Below, piece after piece: positions 6,411-10,000 of a stretch of DNA of 10,000 bases (the first letter of the stretch is position 1; each line of letters begins with the position of its first letter). A program made the position numbers and the translations under genes. The stretch is from Chromera velia (lineage: Eukaryota; Sar; Chromeraceae). The notes under the pieces are model-generated. The model was not told the origin of the DNA. It saw nothing but the letters and a program-made list of their open reading frames with translations, and did not search any database. Location: contig JAHBMJ010001382.1 in the NCBI GenBank assembly GCA_018398765.1, positions 1 to 10,000 on the forward strand. Direction: 5' to 3'.

Positions 6411-9400
6411 CGGACTGAGAAGAGTGTTTGCCGGCGTGTTTTACCGTAGTCGTGCGTCTTCCTGTATTTATCTTTCCGTTCAGTATGTAAAAGCCGGCAG
6501 TGTGGTGCACAATTCTTTTCGTTCTCTGTCTGTGTCTTGCTCTGTATGTGTGTGTGAGTGAGTGAGTGAGTGAGTGGGTCAGTCGTTGTTGTAACTGAAC
6601 TTATCCACCGAAACTGAGTGCGGACTTGCAGGACATCATCCGTCCTTTCGTTCCCTTCAAAAGCTTCGACCTTTCAGGCCAGTTACATGCATGCATGCAT
6701 GCAACCACAGTCCTCGTCTCTCTCGAGCGAAACGTGACGATTCGGATGACAGACTGACACAGAGCTCCAAGGCCCTTGATTTAACATTCAGTTATCTTCC
6801 TTCTCTTCCTTCCCTTCCTTCCCTTCCTTCCCTTCCTTCCTTCCTTCCCTTCCTTCCTTCCTTCCCGCCCTTTCTTCCTTCCTTCCTTCCCTCCCTTTCT
6901 TCCTTCCTTCCTTCCTGTCTGTCTCTTTGTCTGTCTTGTATATGAAGAAAAGAAGGGATCTTAGAAGGAAAATTCAGATGACACGTGCACACTTCCTTAC
7001 GTCTGTCTCTTTGTCTGTCTTGTATGTGAAGAAAAGACGTGACACGTGCACACTTCCTTACGTCTGTCTCTTTGTCTGTCTTGTATGTGAAGAAAAGAAG
7101 GGATCTTAGAAGGAAAATTCAGATGACACGTGCACACTTCCTTCCTGTCTGTCTCTTTGTCTGTCTTGTATGTGAAGAAAAGAAGGGATCTTAGAAGGAA
7201 AATTCAGATGACACGTGCACACTTCCTTACGTCTGTCTGAAGGGACGACCAAGCAGAGGGGGCACGCTGAACGTATTTTGGTGTGTCTGTCTGTCTGTCT
7301 GATTCATTTGTTCTTTTTCCGGACTGGTGTCTTTTGTGTCTGTGCAGGCAGCTCATTGGCACCTCGGCGTCTGTTCTTCCTTTTGTCCTTCCTTCCGGCT
7401 TCCACGGAGGAGCTGACTTTCGGTCGGTCAGCAAAGTGGCTAGGCCATTTGCTGTGCTGTCTTTGTGCATTTCTGTTTTATTTCTTTTTTCGGAAACAAG
7501 ATTCACTGTTCGCCTGTCTGTTCTCAAGTTTTGGTAATGAAGCACTTCTTCAGCTGTCCGTTTTCGCGGGAGGCAGAAAGAAACAATAAAATCTGGTTCG
7601 GTGTGTACGGGGGGATTTCTCGAGGGGGAAAGAACAGCGGCAGTGAGGGAGGGAGGGAGGGAGCAGTGGGAGCCGATACAGACCAAGAGAGAGACAGACA
7701 CACAGACAGACAGACAGACAGACAGACAAAGCGCTGGACCAGAGGTTCACGGAATTCGGACCTGTGCGGATGGCCAGCATTCAAATGAGAAGACTTTAGG
7801 AAGAAGTTTTCGTGAAGAACAAATTTTCTACCCCTTCCCCGCATTTCTCCCTCTCCTCTGTATGTGTTAATGTACCAATAATTATGTACAAAAAGACGTG
7901 TGTGTGTGTAGGTCGGCGCTCTGTGAAGGGTGGGGCGCTCCCTCTCCTCTGTGGTTTCCTCGGAAGTCTCACAGAGGGGGGGGTAGAAGGGAAAGGGAAC
8001 AACAACCAGAGCAGAAGGGGACCGCGCGTGAAGAAGCTGAACTTTGCTGGTCGGTTGGTTGGTTGGTTAGTTACTCTGAGTAGCGGAGTGCAGATTCACA
8101 TGACGTCCCACATACATGGAATGAACGAGTGAAAGAGATTTGGCTATTTCTGCCTCTTCAGCAAGCTTGAGGGTTACAGAGTCAAAATGAGAAGGGAGAA
8201 TGGAGAGATCTCTTCGGGCGTGGCAAGGACAAAGAAATTCTCTGAGGCAGAGTCTATTCCCCTCCTTCAAAGTGAACCCCAGCTTCGATCTTTTTGCCGC
8301 TCATCGATGAGTGAGTCCTGCCGTCGAGAATAAAGGGCTTAATGCAAAATTGAACGCGCAAATGCATGGAGAAAGCACCGAAGGGATAGAAGACTCTTCT
8401 CACTCACTCACTCTTTTTTTTTTTGTCCCGGTACCGTCTGTACCGATGTTGCAGCTGGCTCTGTCAGTCACGTAGAGGCGACTGAGCTGTTCGCGTCTCT
8501 TCCTCCCTTCCTCTTGAGTCTCTCCCTCAAAGGTCCGTCTGTCCCTCCATCATGGTTGGTGTGGCTCCCTCCCTTGTCGCGATCCTCTTTTGTTCCAAAG
8601 AACCCGAAGCTCTGGTTCTGCCTGTGAACGTCGGACTGTTTGAATTTCTTGCGTTCCTCCACTCTTCGTCCAATTCTCCGGCTTCGTTTGTCTCTGTTGC
8701 ATCTGTCGATGCGTCTCGTGAGCGTGTGTGTGAATACCCGTCTATCTGTGAAAGTGTGTGTATGCGTGGATGTGAGTATGTGGGTGTGTGCGTCCTTGTG
8801 CATGCACGTCTCTTTCTCTCTCTCTCTGTTGTTGGGTTCGTGTGCGTGCAGACAATACAGACCTTGGCAACGAGGGTTTGTGTGCTCTGGCGGAGGCAGT
8901 GAAGGTCGGGAAGGCAGAGAGTCTGGTTCACCTGATCTTGGACAACACGGGGGGTGATCCAGCGAGCATGGAGGCTCTCTGGGGGACCCTGTGGGGCTGC
9001 AGACCCCTGAAGATCCAAGCCCTCAGTCTGAACGCAACGGAGTGCAGCAGCAGAATGATCCGATCAGTGCTGCACTCATGCAGAGATACGCTGCCGGATA
9101 TCAAGCACTTGGGCCTCGCCAGCTGTGGCCTGTGGGCGCCCGACCTGAGCCATTCTATTCGGTCTGGGCATCTCAGGCTGTTGGAGACTCTCGAACTTGA
9201 CAAGCGAGAGTTCTCCTCCGGCCTCACGACTGCGTTCACAAAGTGTCTACGTGCTTGCTTCCTTCCGCATCTGAAGAACCTGATTTTCCTTTCAGGTGAC
9301 GATTCGTATGAGGACAATCATGACCAGACCTCGGAGATCATCGAGGCCCTCAAGAGGCAAGACAGACCGCCATTCGAAAATGTGCGTCTGACCCTGGGCA

Positions 9401-9636
9401 GCGTGAGTGAGCCCGAGGCCCGCCTGCTCGGGTCGGGAGCGTTGAAGTTCATCAAACACCTCCAGATGGACTTGGAGGCTTTCCAGCTGACTGCCTTCAT
9501 GGAGGCGTTGGTGTCGGCCCCTGAAGAACCGTCTCTTGAGGGCCTGGCGGCAGGCCTCTGGGTGGTGGACGGAGAGGCTCTGGGGGCTGTGCGCAAAGCC
9601 ATTCTCTCCGGTGGGTGGGTGGCTCTCGTTCGGGAG
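5301..9636 (+). CDS. Leucine-rich repeat protein (RI type), at least six exons, 3' end not in window
   Basis: Exons: 5301-5373, 5494-5624, 6213-6284, 6632-6681, 7352-7422, 8852-9636, all joined by GT-AG introns with matching phases (1, 0, 0, 2, 1). The conceptual product has about 394 residues so far. Residues 1-92 are a Gly/Ser/Glu-rich N-terminus with a helical AEILKLLLQHAKP segment. From residue 104 (FDLSG) there are about nine LRR units of roughly 24-36 residues with LxLxxNxL-like cores: FDLSGHSL, LTFDNTDLGNEG, LILDNTGG, LSLNATEC, LGLASCGL, LELDKREF, LIFLSGDD and others. The RI-like helix side is clear in GLCALAEAV. LRR arcs usually bind proteins; the partner is unknown. No signal peptide or membrane segment is seen in these exons, so a cytosolic or nuclear product is likeliest. 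The ATG at 5301 is the first in the exon after the acceptor at 5295; translation could start further upstream. The last donor is either GTAGAG at 9637 or GTGGGT at 9611. Confidence 0.75.
5494..5624 (+). CDS. LRR gene exon 2
   Basis: Acceptor CGTTCAG. The exon supplies two bases to complete a Gly codon, then 43 codons: VHETKDAEGPARGKGG, a charged stretch and AEILKLLLQHAKPNSQ, ending in phase 0 at donor GTTGGC. The other two frames contain stops or lack a matching phase. Confidence 0.7.
5694..5834. repeat. 28-30-bp tandem repeat in LRR intron 2
   Basis: Units of the form GGGGCAAAAACGCAAGC then T/A-TACAT-N-AA-G/A-C: a diverged copy at 5694-5725, copies at 5726-5753, 5754-5781 and 5782-5811, and a partial copy from 5812. 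AAGCTTACAT alternates with AAGCATACAT. Confidence 0.85.
6213..6284 (+). CDS. LRR gene exon 3
   Basis: Acceptor AATGCAG, donor GTGCGT, exactly 24 codons, phase 0 on both sides (TVSKLSQTKDGFPL...SLQQ). It is the only frame that fits both neighbouring exons. Confidence 0.6.
6372..6407. repeat. GA dinucleotide microsatellite in LRR intron 3
   Basis: About 18 uninterrupted AG/GA units on the plus strand. Confidence 0.95.
6547..6577. repeat. TG and GAGT microsatellites in LRR intron 3
   Basis: A short TG run passes directly into about five GAGT units. Confidence 0.9.
6632..6681 (+). CDS. LRR gene exon 4
   Basis: Acceptor ACTTGCAG. The 16 codons DIIRPFVPFKSFDLSG plus two bases open the first LRR core. 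Donor GTTACA at 6682 is weak but gives phase 2, matching exon 5. Confidence 0.65.
6687..6702. repeat. ATGC tetranucleotide tract
   Basis: Four perfect ATGC units, self-complementary as a whole, just inside LRR intron 4. The same word recurs near 3207-3219, 3778, 4820 and 4861-4925. Confidence 0.9.
6796..6915. repeat. CCTT/TTCC microsatellite in LRR intron 4
   Basis: Pure pyrimidine tract of CCTT and CCCTT units with few interruptions, about 120 bp long. It leads directly into the 85-bp minisatellite. Confidence 0.9.
6908..7239. repeat. 85-bp minisatellite in LRR intron 4
   Basis: Copies: 6908-6992 (85 bp), 6993-7053 (61 bp, internal deletion), 7054-7137 (84 bp), 7138-7222 (85 bp) and a partial copy 7223-7239. 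Each full unit has TTCCTTMCGTCTGTCTCTTT, TGTATGTGAAGAAAAG, GGGATCTTAGAAGG and an E-box-like ACACGTGCACAC end. Copies are nearly identical, so the array is young. Units 1 and 4 begin TTCCTTCCTG while 2, 3 and 5 begin TTCCTTACG. Confidence 0.95.
7352..7422 (+). CDS. LRR gene exon 5
   Basis: It begins after the second AG of GCAGGCAG, completes a His codon and reads SLAPRRLFFLLSFLPASTEE then LTF plus one base, ending at donor GTCGGT. Joined to exons 4 and 6 it forms a 26-residue LRR unit from FDLSG to LTFDN, which places the borders. Confidence 0.65.
7423..8851 (+). other. LRR intron 5, 1429 bp
   Basis: Donor GTCGGT, acceptor GTGCGTGCAG. It contains GGGA units (about 7645-7663), a GACA microsatellite (about 7692-7728), a TTGG run (about 8060-8075), CACT units followed by a T run (about 8397-8425) and a CT run near 8814-8827. 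No further LRR exon is needed, because exons 5 and 6 join without changing LRR spacing. Open frames on both strands inside are mostly repeat translation. Confidence 0.6.
7692..7728. repeat. GACA microsatellite in LRR intron 5
   Basis: About eight GACA units, one interrupted by CACA. Confidence 0.9.
8852..9636 (+). CDS. LRR gene exon 6, main LRR exon
   Basis: Acceptor GTGCGTGCAG, then AC completing an Asp codon, then NTDLGNEGLCALAEAVKVGK and about 240 more residues of LRR units. Coding bias is clear, and the other frames are broken or atypical. The end at 9636 keeps SGGWVALVRE; the alternative end at 9610 stops after AILS. Confidence 0.85.
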
Positions 9637-9646
9637 GTAGAGTGGC

Positions 9647-9696
<50 letters not shown>

Positions 9697-10000
9697 CTAT
9701 CAACAGTTTTATTTCGCCAGCTGGGGCATGCGTTTCCGTCAAAACTTTTCGTCATTTTTTTGCTTTCTTGAGAGTGATTCTGTTGTCCAGTTGCGCCTCC
9801 CTGGGGCTGTCTGGTCGCGTTGAGGTCGCTCTCTCTCTGCTTTTGCGTGATTATTTCCCTTTCGCTTCTGGTGTTCTGCTTCTGTTCATAAAATCCTTTG
9901 CAGGATATTTGGGTTTTCTCGTCCTCGTGTGGCTGTGAATGTATTCGTCAAACCTAGTGGACATGAGAATAATATGCTTCAAACGTGCATGAATATTCTT
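9637..10000 (+). other. Start of LRR intron 6 and flank, terminal exon unresolved
   Basis: A CT run (about 9647-9662) passes into a GT run (about 9662-9693) just after the donor. Acceptor-like ends occur at 9719-9720 (TTTCGCCAG) and 9902-9903 (CCTTTGCAG). After the second, phase 0 would give 17 codons beginning DIWVFSSS and a TAG at about 9952-9957. That could be a terminal exon, but it has no LRR character and I do not assert it. Confidence 0.4.

Noticed and set aside
5943-6510. Overlapping 168- and 169-codon frames on both strands in LRR introns 2-3
   Set aside because: They run through the GA microsatellite (RERERE or SLSLSL) and across splice sites of the LRR gene; the exon at 6213-6284 in phase 0 explains the only coding-like part.
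6691-6992. SLPSLPSLP and EGREGREG frames
   Set aside because: Pure translation of the CCTT microsatellite.
6908-7239. CRISPR-like array
   Set aside because: Repeats are contiguous 61-85-bp units without unique spacers, and the genome context is eukaryotic.
7204-7870. Several 80-165-codon frames in LRR introns 4-5
   Set aside because: They contain translated GACA, GGGA and CTGT repeats and compete with each other. Only the 71-bp segment at 7352-7422 fits the LRR gene.
8468-9018. Minus-strand frames of 111-163 codons before and over the main LRR exon
   Set aside because: Rich in THTHTH/TPTYSH from CA repeats, and antisense to the clearly coding LRR exon.
1-10000. tRNA or rRNA genes
   Set aside because: I saw no sequence matching the conserved T-arm or anticodon-arm pattern, and no rRNA core motif.

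Overview
The window looks like nuclear DNA of a microbial eukaryote with spliceosomal introns. GT-AG introns with conserved reading phase occur on both strands, intergenic DNA is long, and simple-sequence repeats are dense. Introns loaded with CT/GT/GA/CCTT microsatellites, a ribonuclease-inhibitor-type leucine-rich-repeat (LRR) gene, and GC-rich palindromic repeats beside ATGC tracts remind me most of a chromerid alga such as Chromera velia. That assignment is an impression, not a database result. No bacterial operons, rRNA, tRNA or CRISPR were seen.

Left part (1-3236): a frame-broken 3' end of a plus-strand gene lies at 1-250. A long CACT tetranucleotide microsatellite follows (about 515-1045), then a weakly supported plus-strand ORF (1113-1472). 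Its stop abuts the stop of a minus-strand gene relic (2939 down to 1473). The relic has at least two well-formed phase-0 introns and long protein-like segments, but four in-frame stop codons and two frame changes. Its start carries a CxxC...H motif and a tail loosely like BED/hAT-type transposon proteins; the family is not settled.

Middle part (3237-5300): no confident gene. Two GC-rich blocks (3237-3545 and about 4545-4930) are packed with perfect palindromes, hairpins and CACCGCGGCG-type words and share several short motifs, so they look like copies of one dispersed repeat family. A strongly AT-rich island (about 4205-4445) lies between them.

Right part (5301 to beyond the end): a split plus-strand gene for an LRR protein. 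I joined six exons (5301-5373, 5494-5624, 6213-6284, 6632-6681, 7352-7422, 8852-9636) by matching phase at every junction. The junctions rebuild LRR units of correct length, which is the strongest evidence for the model. The product so far has about 394 residues: a short Gly/Ser/Glu-rich N-terminus followed by about nine LRR units. The 3' end lies outside the window or in an exon I cannot identify. Most of its introns carry their own microsatellite or minisatellite, including an 85-bp tandem repeat in intron 4 and a 28-30-bp repeat in intron 2.

The genes do not form a visible pathway. The picture is one expressed-looking LRR gene in repeat-rich DNA with decayed gene remnants upstream.
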